Source: Isoetes taiwanensis
Taxonomy: Eukaryota; Streptophyta; Lycopodiopsida; Isoetales; Isoetaceae
Direction: 5' to 3'
DNA length: 64,000 nt
NCBI GenBank assembly: GCA_021234155.1
Contig: JAJEKV010000104.1
Coordinates: forward strand, 620,001 to 684,000
The notes beneath the pieces are model-generated. The model was given only the letters and a program-made list of their open reading frames with translations, did no database searches and was not told where the DNA came from. A program made the position numbers and the translations under genes. The stretch's first letter is position 1, and each line of letters begins with the position of its first letter. Below, piece by piece: positions 21,786-32,800 of this stretch.

Positions 21786-22905
21786 GACCCCAAACACATA
21801 CATTGCAACAAGCGTATGGGCTATAAATATATTTGCTTCTAGCCCAGCTTTCACGAGATGCTCATGAATACGCTCGCCCCATTCAAGATCTCTCATATTC
21901 GAGCATGCTATTAGCACTCTGACATATGTGACATTGTCTTCATCCTCCAAACATAACATAACATAACATAAGTAACTTCATTGGGATTTGTACCTCTTTC
22001 AAGCATCTCTCTGAAAAGTATCATCGCCTGATTAGTGTTGTCCATGTAAAAATATCTCGTTTTGACATTTTGTCAAATACAAAACGAGCCTCAGTTATGC
22101 TCCCACATTTTGCATACATTCCAAGTAATGTATTGCTCACAAAAGTGTCAGATTCTGCACAAGCAGTTAAAATGCTGGCATATATAACCTTGTCAGGCTT
22201 AAAATTCTGACCTTGCATACACTGAAAAAGCATCATAGCCTCACTAGTGTCACCATGCTGTAAGTATCCTGAAATCATTGCTGTCCATGAAACTAAATTT
22301 TGCACTTTCATCTGGTCAAACCACCATCTTGCATCCTGGATGTTACCACATTTTACATACATGCCTATAAGCGTGTTTGCTACAAATATATCTGAATGTA
22401 AACCGGACTTCATTACACGGACATGAATATATTTACCCCATCCTAATGTTCCAGCTACTGCACAAGCACTCAAAACACTGATATACGTTACCTTACTTGG
22501 ACTAAAACCATATCCTTCCATTTGTCCAAAAAGCTTAATAGCCTCATGGCCACCCCCATGTTGAGCATAACCTGTAATCATAGTCGTCCATGTAAACACA
22601 TCTCGTTCAGTCATTTGATCAAATGTCTTATGCGCATCCTGCACGTTTTCACATTTGGAATACATATTAATCAATGTGTTGCCCACCAAAGCCGGAATGC
22701 AATCTGCAAAAATAAAGCCTTGCATATGCTCAGCAACTGCACAATCTGTCAATTCGAATCTAAATTGACAGTAAGAACAAAGCGTTGGTCTAGTAGCCAA
22801 GCAAAATACGTTGAATCCTGGAGTAGCTGAGTGCCGAATTAATGCCAAAATGTAGCCCAAGCAGAGATTGGGCGCCTGGGAAAAATCCTTAACCCCAAGA
22901 ACCAA
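21786..22905 (-). pseudogene. PLS-class pentatricopeptide repeat protein, broken
   Basis: PPR proteins bind organellar RNA; the PLS class is mostly involved in RNA editing and processing in plastids and mitochondria. The 294-residue open part (22021-22905) shows successive motifs: NTLINMYSKCENVQDAHKTF, then DVFTWTTMITGYAQHG, TYISVLSACAVAGTLGWGKY, NTLIGMYVKCGNIQDARWWF, and VSWTAMISGYLQHGDTSEAM. The next L motif lacks about 18 residues (ILTACAESDTFVSNT). After TWTTLI the frame breaks and continues as QAMILFREMLERGTNPNEV. An (ACATA)n run at about 21958-21972 then adds another disturbance before ERIHEHLVKAGLEANIF. There is no N-terminal targeting region and no E/DYW tail. It is a truncated, frameshifted remnant; the family call is secure. 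Confidence 0.85.
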
Positions 22906-23227
22906 AAATCAAGCAGGCCCAGCTCCTCCAGAAGCAAAAAAATATCTCGAACCTGTATCTGCAACTCGCATCTCGAACTATGGTCGGAAGTCGAGATCTT
23001 GCTTATTTGCTCCTTTGCAAAAAAAACCTTCCTTGCAAAACAATAACTCTGGCCTGCCTTTCGTGCCTTCCGATCAACCAAGCAAACCATTTACCCTAAC
23101 ATCAGCTGTAAGCAAACCCTAAAGTTAAGCTATCGAGCCATGCATGCCTTAAGATTATTATTTTTTCCTTTTTTTTTAAACATGGGGTCAAACCATTGGC
23201 AATTGCCATAAAAATAAACTTGAAACT
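22906..23227. other. Flank of the PPR remnant
   Basis: The minus-strand frame at 22839-23090 has no PPR motif. The plus-strand frame is its shadow. Nothing else seen. Confidence 0.4.
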
Positions 23228-23345
23228 GTATGCGCACTCTAGATGTACGCATTAGTACATCCACGAGATTACACCACCAAATCATATAAAAACCTTAGGG
23301 AAAAAAGTATAAAAATACAAAAACAACCCCCTGTTATTGTGCTAC
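23228..23345 (+). repeat. Dispersed repeat family B, copy 3
   Basis: ATGCGCACTCTAGATGTACG to CCCCCTGTTATTGTGCTAC. Confidence 0.75.
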
Positions 23346-23579
23346 ATATAGACTTTACATTAGCTGCACCCCTTGGGAGGCCATTGCCACTTTTTAATAT
23401 CGATCCATCATCAAGTGTAATACTAGATAAATCCGTTGGGCATCTCTTTTGCTTGGCAGCCTTGAAGAAGAACTTAAAGCATTTATCTGTCTGCCTAAGC
23501 CATGTTAAACCTACCTTACTTCTGTTCTCTGCAGTCTTAATCTCCTCCAAATTTTTAATATCGTCTAGTAATTTTTTCT

Positions 23580-23660
23580 CTTCTATACCATATAACAAAT
23601 AACATAACAAAACAAACAAAACAAAACAAAGCAAAATAAAACAAAACAAAACAAAACTAA
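23580..23660 (+). repeat. A/C-rich simple sequence
   Basis: Irregular AACAAA/ACAAAACA repeats; the hydrophobic minus-strand frame through it is an artefact. Confidence 0.7.
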
Positions 23661-23965
23661 ACAAGACATAACTACCATAAATATTAACAAACACAAACCA
23701 TTACATCCAATACTTTTAAATTAAAATCCCCCTGAAACCCCTTTCGTTTGGGTGCATATTCACACGGAGGATTACTCCGGGCACCGAGAGCTATCGGATG
23801 GGCATATTTGCCATTTATTCCTCGATCGGGACTGTACGTTGCGATCCTCGTTTGTGGGGTATGCATGTACAAGTTTTTGTATACTGTATATTGAGGTTTG
23901 CAAAATACTATAAGCTTTGAGGGAATGCACTTAATAGTGTTAATTTTGTACATGTATCTATTTAC
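23660..23965 (-). repeat. Foldback/MITE-like repeat, copy 4 (single arm)
   Basis: Read on the minus strand: GTACATGCATACCCCACAAA, then GTGTGAATATGCACCCAAAC and the GATTTTAATTTAAA block. Single arm, like copies 3 and 6. Confidence 0.75.
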
Positions 23966-24320
23966 TATGTTCTCCCCCTTCTCTGACATTAAATAGTGCT
24001 CTACGACACTTTATTTTGGCATTTTGAACACTCTAAAATACTATTCAACAGTCTATTCACTTAAAGCACCCTCTTTGCAACAATTTAAAAAAAAAAATCT
24101 ATTTTTGGATTGAGATATTTACCCATGAGCATCTCGAACATTCTATAACATTCTCTTTTAGTTGGAGCACACTTTTTGCAATATGTTTGAAAAAAGTTCT
24201 ATCTTTAGAGCGGGGCGCCTACCCATGAGCATCTACCTAGGGCATCTAGAATATTCTAGATAGTGGCTAGTCCATTTAGTTAGCAATTAAGGGATCTTAT
24301 GTTCAAGTCTCGTCCTTCAT

Positions 24321-24865
24321 ATGTTCTCATGGATGCCATACCGGACTTGCGCTGTAGTAGGAAATAGTGGAATTCTTCCTTTGAAATCATATAACAATGT
24401 CATAGATAGGCATGAGATGGTGATGAGAATAAACAATGCTGGGACAGATGGGATTTGGATAACGTGTTGGCAGCAGACTAGCATATCATTCATGAATAGC
24501 AATGTTTCACGGTTCTGTCATTTTGGAACGAAGTCCTATTATAGTTTACCTCCGTTAAGTCAAGCATCTGATAGATGTTTCCTTTTGCCAATCTTCGAAA
24601 AAAGCTCCATTTATAGTCATTGATCCAAGATTTGATACCTTGTGCATGAGAATTGCAATATTATTCCCTCAAGCATTGCACAGGTATGTGACGGAATGGA
24701 TTAGGGCTCACGATGGCAGGCTGTCATGCTTTCTTTAGGCCTATGCAAAGAAGAGGATTTGGCTGGTCTGCTAATGCCAAGCCCCCAAATGTGGGAATTT
24801 GATATGCATGTTAGAGTACATAGTAATCAAGATGGAAAATCTGAACTGTGTTCCTGACCTGGTTC
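24321..24865 (+). pseudogene. GT29 (sialyltransferase-like) glycosyltransferase remnant
   Basis: GT29 enzymes act in the Golgi; the plant branch includes the arabinogalactan galactosyltransferase GALT29A. The first open piece carries the L-motif YRTCAVVGNSGILPLKSYNN, IDRHEMVMRINNA and a KxSISFMNSN-type stretch (QTSISFMNSNVSRFC). Further matches follow in other frames: IDPRFDTLCMRIAILFPQA (about 24619-24675), RYVTEWIRAHDG, then after a frame change and a missing SSGM-like tetrapeptide QAVMLSLGLCKEE (S-motif region, about 24717-24757), and HVRVHSNQDGKSEL (about 24806-24845). The order matches GALT29A-like proteins. The N-terminal membrane anchor is absent. At least three frame changes mark it as a pseudogene. 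Confidence 0.75.
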
Positions 24866-24996
24866 TTGAGCCTGGTTACATTCTTCCAGGCAAGATTTTA
24901 CTGTCTACCGTTGGACCAAAGGGTACAAGGCCTTTTACCTTTGGAGACCTTTACCCACTTAAAATCTCTATATATTGTCTATCACATCAATCAGCA

Positions 24997-25441
24997 ATGG
25001 TTTTTAGAGCAGCTTGTATGTTTGTCTTATTGGTCTTGGTTGTTTCCAGTAGAGCAGATTCTCTGAAGCCACAATGTCATGATTTCAAATCCCATTGCTC
25101 TCAAGAGCTTGCAAGGAGTAGTATGCCTTCGAAATGCATGTAAGAATACCATTAATGCATTTAAAGGTGGAGATATTTGGTGCCAATGCATACCCTCTAT
25201 TGATACATGTGACAAGAGTTGCTTTGACGACTATGTCAAAGTCATTTCAAAGGCTGTGGGAAAGGGTTTTGTTGCACCTTCTGTCTACAAAACACCGTCA
25301 TCACCTCCATCTCCTAAGCATCCGCCACCTCCAAGACATTTCTCGCCTCCACCTTCCTCTCCACCTCTATCTCCAAGGAATTCTCAAAAAGTAATGCATC
25401 CTCCACCTCCAAAGCATTCCTCACCTCCTCCCCCAAGCTAG
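24997..25441 (+). pseudogene. Secreted Cys-rich extensin-like protein, frameshifted
   Basis: The ATG at 24997 starts a clear signal peptide (MVFRAACMFVLLVLVVSSRA) followed by a Cys-rich stretch (QCHDFKSHCSQEL). That frame stops at 25141. A +1 frame continues the Cys-rich domain (ACKNT, WCQCIPSIDTCDKSCFDDYV) and a proline-rich tail with SPPPP/HPPPP-type units to a TAG at 25441. A single indel between about 25090 and 25130 would explain the split. Signal peptide + Cys domain + extensin-like tail suggests a cell-wall protein, but I know no exact family. It starts about 130 bp after the GT29 remnant. Its end touches a gypsy fragment, so the natural C-terminus may be missing. Confidence 0.55.
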
Positions 25442-25442
25442 A

Positions 25443-25850
25443 GAACTGCCAGTTCGAGTAGGAGAATGTCGAGTTCCTCAGTTATCATGTCTCCATGAAT
25501 CCAGAGAAGGTCAATACAATTCTTGAGTGAAAAACACCATCCTCAGTTAAGGATATACAATGTTTTTTAGAATTTGTCAATTTTTATCGTGCTTCATCAA
25601 GGATTATTCGAAGATTATTTTGTCTTTGACGCGTCTCACTAGGAAGGATGTTCCTTTTGAGTGGGCGGTTTGAAGTATAATCAATGTTTATTGCTTTGAA
25701 GCATTCCTTCACATCGGCACCTACCCTTGCAAATCTAGATCCTGGTTCCTATTGTTCTTGAAGCTGATGCCTCATATTTTGCTCTTGATAGCATCTTGTC
25801 ACTTGAGGGGGGTTATGCTTGGTTTTCTCATCTCATATAAATGATATATC
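25443..25850 (+). mobile_element. Ty3/gypsy RT-RNase H fragment
   Basis: Translation gives NCQFE*ENVEFLSYHVS, MNPEKVNTILE, then SVKDIQCFLEFVNFY, KDYSKIILSLTRLTRKD and VPFEW, followed out of frame by an LEADAS-like region. This is the end of a gypsy (chromovirus-like) reverse transcriptase leading into RNase H. Stops and frameshifts are numerous. It begins right after the extensin-like stop codon. Confidence 0.8.
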
Positions 25851-25984
25851 GATATTCCAATGGTTCGCTCAATATTATTTCAACTATTGTTTATCCCATA
25901 GACATTTAGCATGACCTAATTTCATCATTCTACGCATTAGCAAACATCTGCCGGCATGCGCACATTACCCATTGGCCGCTGCGG

Positions 25985-26901
25985 AAGAAGCTGTTCCTAC
26001 CCTGGTGACACCAGTTATATTGTATGCAAGCGAGATTTGGGGGCCCTCGTTGTGCAAGTCTAAATGGCAGGAAATTGAATCAATCTAGAAAACATGGTTG
26101 CATATGACCTTGAGGGTGAAGAGGACAGTCCCGTATGAAGTTATGCTATTTGATAGCGGGTCATATCCGCTGGAAATTCAATCCATGAGTAACACCCTGA
26201 GATACTTAAATCAAAAGAAGAAAGCATATGATGATTCCCTGATACATCTGGCACTTAATGCAGCAACAAAATTGGAATCCGATGGCAAAAGTGACTGGTA
26301 TAAAGATTTAATCAAATGGTTTGGCAGATGGAACCTAGCTATCTCCACATACTCAGACGAGTTCAAGGCACAGGCCTTTAGCTCATACTGTGATCTATCT
26401 TCCAAGAAAAAAGTGCAATATTACATTAGGGACTTCAATCCCAAGCGAATTCATGGTATTCAACCGTATTTGCGCCTCCACAGTATGTTTCCGGGGCAAA
26501 TAAGGGCAATCGCATGTATCCGCATGAGCTCCCACCATCTAATGATTGAAAAAGGCAGATGGATGAAACTGGAAGAAGATTAAAGAATCTGTAGTTGTGA
26601 CGACGGTGTAGAAACCGAGCACCATGCCATTTACTTATGTCATAAGCATGATACCCTTCGTGCTAAATATCCTTTGGTTGCTTGGAATTTACCCCTGGAC
26701 GAGATATTCCAACATCACCCTACACTCCCTCATTTGGGATGTTTCCTTCAGGAACTTTTACATAACACAGAAAGGATATGATACATTGGAGTATGAAAGT
26801 TGTTTCTTCATATCCCACATCTTCTGTTGACACATTTGTATGTTTGTCCCATAGCCCACGGGCTTCTGCTGACGTTAATAAAATTTATTATTATTATTAT
26901 T
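25985..26901 (+). mobile_element. LINE 3' fragment (post-RT domain and tail)
   Basis: The RT thumb motif VTPVILYASEIWGPSLCKSK leads into an open frame (26098-26583) with HMTLRVKRTVPYEV and RLHSMFPGQIRAIACIRMSS. A knuckle-like C-S-C-x(6)-E-H-H-x(4)-C follows near 26590-26640. The architecture matches the RT C-terminus of the LINE at 58.6-60.4 kb (VEPVLLYGVEVWG, then VKSTVPYQI, then the Cys/His segment). The 3' end is a (TTA)n tail at about 26885-26901 rather than poly(A). Confidence 0.75.
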
Positions 26902-26924
26902 TGGAATCTCTTCAAGTATGTCCA

Positions 26925-27560
26925 ACTGTGTCCAGATCTTAGGGGCACGTTCCGGGACTCTTGTTGAGTTGTCGAGGTTCATACATCTTCTGACTTTCAT
27001 CCCGACCGAATAAATCCCCAAGTCGAGCAACTCCTACAACTGTTTCTTGAGGTCTGCTAGCTCGGGAGTGCTCATTCTCTAAAAAGCTTTGCTGGTCAGC
27101 TCTGCATCTGGTGCAAGAGTGGTTTCACACTCTATGCCTCTATAAAGCAAAAGCGCTCGAATTTTATCCAGAGATATATTGTGGAACTTCTTGATTAGCT
27201 TAGCAATCGGTTGAAGCAACTATTCCAAAGTAGCATCTTCCTTCTTACTCTTGTTGTCGAGGTCGACGGCTTCTAGCTTAAGTATATATGAGACCTCATC
27301 CCTCATGATACACTTAAGTAATTGCTTCATTGACATGCATTCCGTAACTGGAATTACTTCTTTAACTTTAATTATAAGGTGCTTGCCATTTGGTGTTAGG
27401 ATAGACAGATCTTGCTTATGATAATCACTTATTGCCTTAGCCGGCTTTAAATATTCCATATGTATTATGAGGTCATATTTACCGTTGCATAACTTGGCGT
27501 CGATCCTTCACTTTGCTCTACTTAAGGTTGATGTCGAACTTGACTTTTGTTCCTTTGGTG
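26925..27560 (-). mobile_element. Ty3/gypsy protease-RT linker fragment
   Basis: The minus strand reads ILTPNGKHLIIKVKEVIPV, KQLLKCIMRDEVSYILKLEA, then RGIECETTLAPDAELTSKAF and RMSTPELADLKKQL*ELLDLG. The P-E-L-x-x-L-K-K-Q-L-x-E-L-L-D-x-G string is the conserved entry to gypsy RT. Stops break it. It may derive from the same element as 25443-25850, but it is on the opposite strand. Confidence 0.85.
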
Positions 27561-27767
27561 CTGCTATAATTTCTAGCCTAGATCTAGGCTCATGACTCTT
27601 ACTTTTAAAGATGTCCGCCATCTAGACAAACAACGGGGGCTCCTCCAAAAACAACAGTCAAGAAAAACCACACATTGACAAAAATTTGCTAAAAACGATA
27701 GTGAAAAACAGGACACGTTAACAAAAAAGGGTGACAAAAAACCACTGTGGGAAACTGCTACCAAAAG

Positions 27768-28300
27768 TCAACTGCAACTTCTAGCAAATTCGGATAAAAT
27801 GACCACGTGGACTTTTGGTGCCATTTTGGTATTGTTTTGGCATAAAACAACACTTCCGTACAACTTAAAAACTACTGTGGACCAAAATTTGGGGTTAGTG
27901 TGCTTCAACTTCCTTAGCTCCCTATCCAGCATTTCTATTTGAGAGGAAATTTTCACTTCATAATTTCTTATCAGAGAATCCCACATTTCTCTTGGTGTTT
28001 CATTTTTGAGCTTAAACATAATACTAGAACTGGGTTTACTGGAGATTATGCACTTTGCTTGTTGAGCCCTCTTTGTGATACTTGCATCAGTTCCAGCATT
28101 AACTGAACCTTCACTAGCAGCAACTCCTCCAAAATTTGTTGTACTGCTTTCTTCTATATCAAGGCCTTCTCCTGCAACAATATCCCAAAGGTCTTTAGCC
28201 TGCAGGACATCCTTCATCCTTTCCTTCCAAACTTGGAAGCCAGCCTCTCCTTGAAATATTTCAACACCATTTAACAAGGATGATACAAGAGTAAAGCCGC
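27768..28300 (-). mobile_element. Ty1/copia Gag (UBN2-type) fragment
   Basis: The frame contains LNGVEIFQGEAGFQVWKERM, KDVLQAKDLWDIVAGEG, AKCIISSKPSSSIMFKLKNE and ETPREMWDSLIRNYEVK, the core of plant copia Gag. The open frame continues upstream to 28457 but that part has no Gag similarity. No zinc knuckle, integrase or RT is present, so this is an isolated N-terminal piece. Confidence 0.85.
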
Positions 28301-28639
28301 CAACATTAATGATGTCATGCCAGCGATCATTATGATCGTCGTTCGGAATATTGGCTTCTCCGATTTGTCTTTCCGGCGCTATTATTGCTGCACAAGTAAT
28401 GACCGTCACGATTTCACTATAAAAAATTTCTTCTCGCAAATGCAGACAGCATTTCATCAGTGTCTTCGAGATTTTGACCTGCGCCTAGAATTTTTGTCGC
28501 CAACAATTTTTTGTGTGTTTCCAGATTATCTGCATGCCCACGATCCATGGCAAGAAGGTAGTCTTTGAAGGAAGGTATAAGTATCCGTGCTTCTTGCGAG
28601 CTCTCTTTTTAGCTTAACGTTTTTTATCTTTTGTAGAAT

Positions 28640-28794
28640 GAACTGCATGGTCAGAAACATCGCAGGCGCGATCTTGCTTAGCATAAATTTTGTCTATACT
28701 GGCTTCCTCTGTCTTCATCTGGATCAGGGCCACAATCTTGTTTAGCATAACATTCGACTATATTGGCTCGCGGCCACGATTCTGCAAAGTAGTG
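28640..28794. mobile_element. End of a second CACTA-like family (GC palindrome type)
   Basis: Motifs like CGCAGGCGCGATCTTG and GGCTCGCGGCCACGATT precede a terminal AGTAGTG (28788-28794), which reads inwards as CACTACTTTGCAGAATCG. The palindrome ATCGCGGCCGCGAT occurs 90 bp further on at about 28885. The first bases match the right end at 19639 and a third one at 34937. Left end not identified. Confidence 0.5.
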
Positions 28795-29562
28795 GTCAGA
28801 ATGTGAAATATATATGTTCTTATAATTTGGCATTTCTGTTGTTACCTAATTTTTTTTGGCCTTTCAAGTACTCTGATATGAAGAATCGCGGCCGCGATCC
28901 TTCGGACCAAATCTCTCATGAACCACTATTAACTTACCCAGCTATTCTACTTTTCAGCTATGGAGCTATTTTTGGGGCCTAATAAGCCTATGAGGATCAT
29001 CATACAGTCTATTGATCAAAAGTGGATTTTCCAGATTTCACCGGGGGGAGAAATTTGGATATAGCAGATACCGATACTGAATACGTAAAAGGCGATTGGA
29101 ATAAAAATCACGTGTTGGGTAACTTGCCTATCGCTTTTTTAGAACCTATCAGGTCTATTCTGAAGCCAGAAGAGGCTAGGAAAATGAAGGAGAAAAAAAT
29201 ATCGTTCACCTTGTCACGAAGGATCCAGCGTATTCTGGTATCGGAAAATGCAACCTTTGTGTTTATTGATATTCGCGGTTTCACAAAAATAGAGGATTGC
29301 AAAAAATATATGGAGCTATTTACAAGGATAGCGAGTGTGACAACAGCTAAGATTTATCATTTGGTTATGTTCATGCATTCTGCAATCTCGCCAAAATGTT
29401 TGTACATGGCAGATGCAGGTGAGGAGCTCTGACGAAGGAGGAGGAGGAGAAAGCTGGAGAGCGGAGGAGCAGAGGACGGAGGACGGAGGGCGGCGGAGAA
29501 GCTGGAGGACTAATAGGGCAATATATATGGCATTTCAGCATACGAAAACAAAACAAATTTCG
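28795..29562 (+). other. Unassigned stretch with a 136-codon frame
   Basis: A frame at 29022-29432 starts MDFPDFTGGRNLDIADTD and contains KISFTLSRRIQRILVSENAT and a C-terminal MFMHSAISPKCLYMADAG. No domain is recognised. It lies between a CACTA-like end and palindrome unit 3 and may be another captured exon, possibly continuing through AG|GTGAGG at about 29419. Confidence 0.3.
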
Positions 29563-29799
29563 TACGACGTCGCAATGACCGTGAACGTCGTTATAGACGT
29601 CGTTAAACGACGTTGAGACGTCGTTAAACGACGTCTACACGTCTTAAAACGACGTCTCTGTTCCTTTAAATGTCATCGGCCGGCTTTCATTTTTTTTTCA
29701 TTTCTTTTATGATTTGAGTATTGCGCGGCTCGCTTTGAACGATCCTCAGATCCTAGTTTTTCATTGCAGTTATTGTGCGAGTTTTTTCTTCTTCGATTT
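29563..29799 (+). repeat. Palindrome-array transposon terminal unit 3
   Basis: ACGACGTCGCAATGACC, two GACGTCGTTAAACGACGT-type palindromes, then the same leader as units 1 and 2 up to CTTCTTCGATT. The coding remnants that follow are on the opposite strand, unlike the gene after unit 2. Confidence 0.7.
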
Positions 29800-31265
29800 A
29801 GACTCGGGATGTCAGTTTGATTGAACACCCATTTCAATACCTCGTGGGTTTCTTTCTGAACTTTAAAGAGACCTAACCACCAGGTGTCATCTTCAGATTG
29901 ACATGAGAACCATTTTTCCGCATGCTTCTTCTCCTCGTCCGTCACCTCTACATCTTTTTTGTTATTCTTGTTGCTCTTTGATTTAGCATGTGCAATTGCA
30001 TTCTCAATTGCTCTATTCATGATGACAACGGATACCCTCTCATACTTCTCAAACTTGGTCAGTTCCATTTCATCCAATTTTATGCAAACTTCAATCTCAC
30101 CATTAGTTTTCAGAATTGTTAAGTCATAATATTTGACAAGGAATTGTAAGAGAGTAACCAGTCAACCCAAAGATTATTGCGTTCATTCATTCCAACTATA
30201 TCACAACAATCCTTGCCATTCTTATCTTTTATGGCTATGGCAGGGGAAAGACATTCAACGTGGTGCATCTCTCCTAATATGGCATACACCATCTTTGTCC
30301 TAGTAACCCTTGTATTCTCGACAATTTGTGGACGTGGAGCTTAATACTTTTTTGTGCCCATTCTTTTCAACGCTTCGTGGAATGGCTTGAATAGAGAACG
30401 GTAACCAAGCCTACCGATGCCTACATCATCACAAAATACCGTACATCCGTCGCTTCTAACTTCTTGTAGATCTCCCCTAGTACCATTTCCAATACCATCT
30501 TCTTGAGAGAAGAGTTGTAGGGTCGACAAATCATGTCCACTATCTCCCCGTTCGCCGCTAGGTTCTTCACTACGTAACCAAGATTGCTTCTAGTTTCCCC
30601 GGATCTTAACCGGCCTTTGCTAGTGTTGTAAACGGACCTTTGGCCGTGACCACTGGCGTCCCGAATGCACCTGATCCAAACTTCCGGTTCCTCTATCGAT
30701 TCGATAATGCTTCTTCCTTTCTCGCAAGCCAAGGGGTGTTTTTCAAATTCTTTAACCTACATTGAAGCCCAAAGTTTGCTCTTTCGAGCTCTTGGATCTT
30801 TTCTTGCAGCAGCTGCCCTATCACCAATTTGGACTTGTCCACTTCAGATCTCAAAGAAGTTTCCCTCCCCAAGCCGTCATTCCTTTCCTTCATCACGATT
30901 GGAGTAATGAAGCGAGAGAAAAAGAGTCTGGCTGGGTTTAAGTTATAATTCTCTTGTGACAATCGGAAGCGGCTCATCTCAAGGGCGTATTCGATTCGAA
31001 TGCCTTCATCCTCTCTCAATCTCACAATATCCCAAGAGGCCGAGTTACCGTCACCACAAAATCGGACTAAACTTGAAACGCCCCGAAATAACGGTTTCTT
31101 GCCACTCAACGGATCCAATGGATATAAACCGCCATCCGCCCGGATGTCGACACTTTTGAGCACGCAAAGGCGCAACATGTCGAGGTCTAAGTTCTTATTT
31201 TTAGACCTCTTTTTTTGCGATTGAAGACTGGAGCATATTCCTGAGTCAGTTGGATCCTTATCCAC
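29673..31265 (-). pseudogene. Unrecognised protein gene remnant inside the palindrome-array family
   Basis: The first part (31265 to 30693) encodes a hydrophilic protein with KRSKNKNLDLDMLRL, GGLYPLDPLSGKKPLFRGVS and a coiled-coil-like EKIQELERANFGLQCRLKNL. It changes frame at LAR/MAC near 30720 and continues as KGRSIIESIEEPEVWIRCIR and LGYVVKNLAANGEIVDMICR. Another change leads to RSLFKPFHEALKRMG. A last block (30077 to about 29830) reads FEKYERVSVVIMNRAIENAI and DEEKKHAEKWFSCQS. Several frameshifts and stops separate these pieces. I know no family; the gene may belong to the transposon or be captured. Confidence 0.4.
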
Positions 31266-31277
31266 ACATCATTTGGA

Positions 31278-31885
31278 GCTTCCATACCGCGTGGATCGCA
31301 CGGCGCGAAATGAATGTGTACAATTTGTATGCCCCAAAGACAACCGGGGCTTCGTTTGAGGCTCGGTCCGTACTAACCTCGTTTTTGAAATTTGCAACGT
31401 GCATATGGAATTGAAAAGTCCATTCTCCTACAATCCATGCTTTTTATACAAAAGCAAATTCAAAATTGAATTGTAGGGGGCGGGAAGCCCTGTATTGGGA
31501 TGAAGTAAAGATCCCGGTTCACGAACTTTTAAGGCATAATCGCTTGGGCGCCTCAAAACGAAAGTCTAATACAAAGCTTCAACCTACACATTCAAATTTT
31601 GAAATGTAGAAGGCGGGAATGGACTCTAAATGAAAATAGGGCAAGACAAGAATCGGTGATGCGCATGATTGGTATCTGACAAACCAAGAGACACCGTCAT
31701 GAGTTGCCGGTATGCTATAATGCAAGTGGCTTTTTAGAAGCCACGTGTTGCGTCAATCTGTCGACAACAAGAGAATTAAATACATATGGCGCCATAGATA
31801 TGCGATCCCCTTATTAGGAGAATATTCCAAGCAAACTGGACGGGAAAAAGGGGGAAATATGACGTGGAATGGTGATAGGAGGCCA
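31278..31885. repeat. Long direct repeat, left copy
   Basis: Starts CTTCCATACCGCGTGGATCG and shares long stretches with 33296-33885, for example GATCGCACGGCGCGAAAT, TTTGAAATTTGCAACGTGCA and GAATTAAATACATATGGCGC, up to GATAGGAGGCCATTTT. By eye the copies are similar over most of about 600 bp with small indels. They flank the two-exon gene at 32.4-32.8 kb. Confidence 0.85.
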
Positions 31886-31889
31886 TTTT

Positions 31890-32360
31890 AGTTCATAAAA
31901 CATAATATAACTTGGAATGATAGATATTTTATATGCAAATGGGAGACTATTGACGAGGGACTTGTGTTTAATTTTAATTTGACAACAAATAAGAAAGTGG
32001 ATCACACGATGCTTAATTTAGTGTGTTCCATTTTTTTGTTGCATATGTACTATTACTATTGGTGTGATCCTTGAAAAATAATATGCTCTTTGAAAAGGGA
32101 TAATGACTTATGTACTTAAGAGTGGTAACACATGTACAAAAAAAAAAAGTTAGGTATTCAAATGGAATTAGAAGCAAAAACTTTTTACATTCAAAATTTT
32201 CTATGGTATGATGGTTTTACATCATTTTGTAAATTTAAATGCCCGGAGGCTTCAACTATTCACAACAAAAAGCCCTGAGGCTTTGCGGTCATATGGTAAG
32301 AAGTCGGAGGCAAGCTCGACTAAGAACAAGGAAAAAAAATAAGAGGTGCTCTGCCCTAAC
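31890..32360. other. AT-rich spacer
   Basis: A string CTTGTGTTTAATTTTAATTT near 31959 recurs just before the right repeat copy near 33262. Otherwise nothing recognisable. Confidence 0.45.
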
Positions 32361-32365
32361 AAATT

Positions 32366-32800
32366 TCATTCATCTGCTTCACCATCTGCAAAAAAAAAAA
32401 AAATAAGAAATAACCGTTAGTTGAATGCTTAAGAAAAGAAAGAAAACATGCATGTACCATGAACTAACGCCATGAGCTCCTCGAAGTCAGCAGATTCGTC
32501 TTCAACTTCTTCATCTTCTTCATCATCTTCGGCTTCTTCTCCGTCGGTAGACCACTCATTTTCTGAAGAATCTCCTATCCAGCCTTCAAGAACACCTGTG
32601 ATGAACTCCTGCTCCGAAATTTCCTCTGATTCCTCATTCTCTGATTCCTCGTCAAAGGAATCAGAGGAATCAGAGGAATCAGAGGCATTCAGAGCAAGAA
32701 CCGTGGGCAGCGGAGGGAACTGCGGAGGGAACACCTCTTCCAGCCGTAATAGGCGCCTCTTGGAGGACACCTCCGGCTCTTCCGTAGCTGATCTCTTCAT
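32366..32800 (-). CDS. Two-exon gene for a small acidic protein
   Basis: Exon 1 runs from the ATG at 32800 to 32458, and exon 2 from 32385 to a TGA at 32366-32368. The donor is CATG|GTACAT and the acceptor TTTGCAG|ATGGT, joining in phase as codon G|AT. The predicted product has 120 residues. It starts with a basic segment (MKRSATEEPEVSSKRRLLRL) that could act as a nuclear localisation signal. Ser/Asp/Glu-rich runs follow (SDSSDSSDSFDEESENEESE and DEEDEEVEDESADFEELMA), ending VHDGEADE. No domain is recognised. Acidic Ser-rich proteins of this kind are often nuclear or act as chaperones, but that is inference. The exon lies between long direct repeats; frame and splice sites are intact. Confidence 0.55.

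Noticed and set aside
23269-23694. 141-codon minus-strand frame
   Set aside because: It spans repeat B and an A/C-rich simple sequence, and its N-terminus is FVLFCFILLC-type low complexity.
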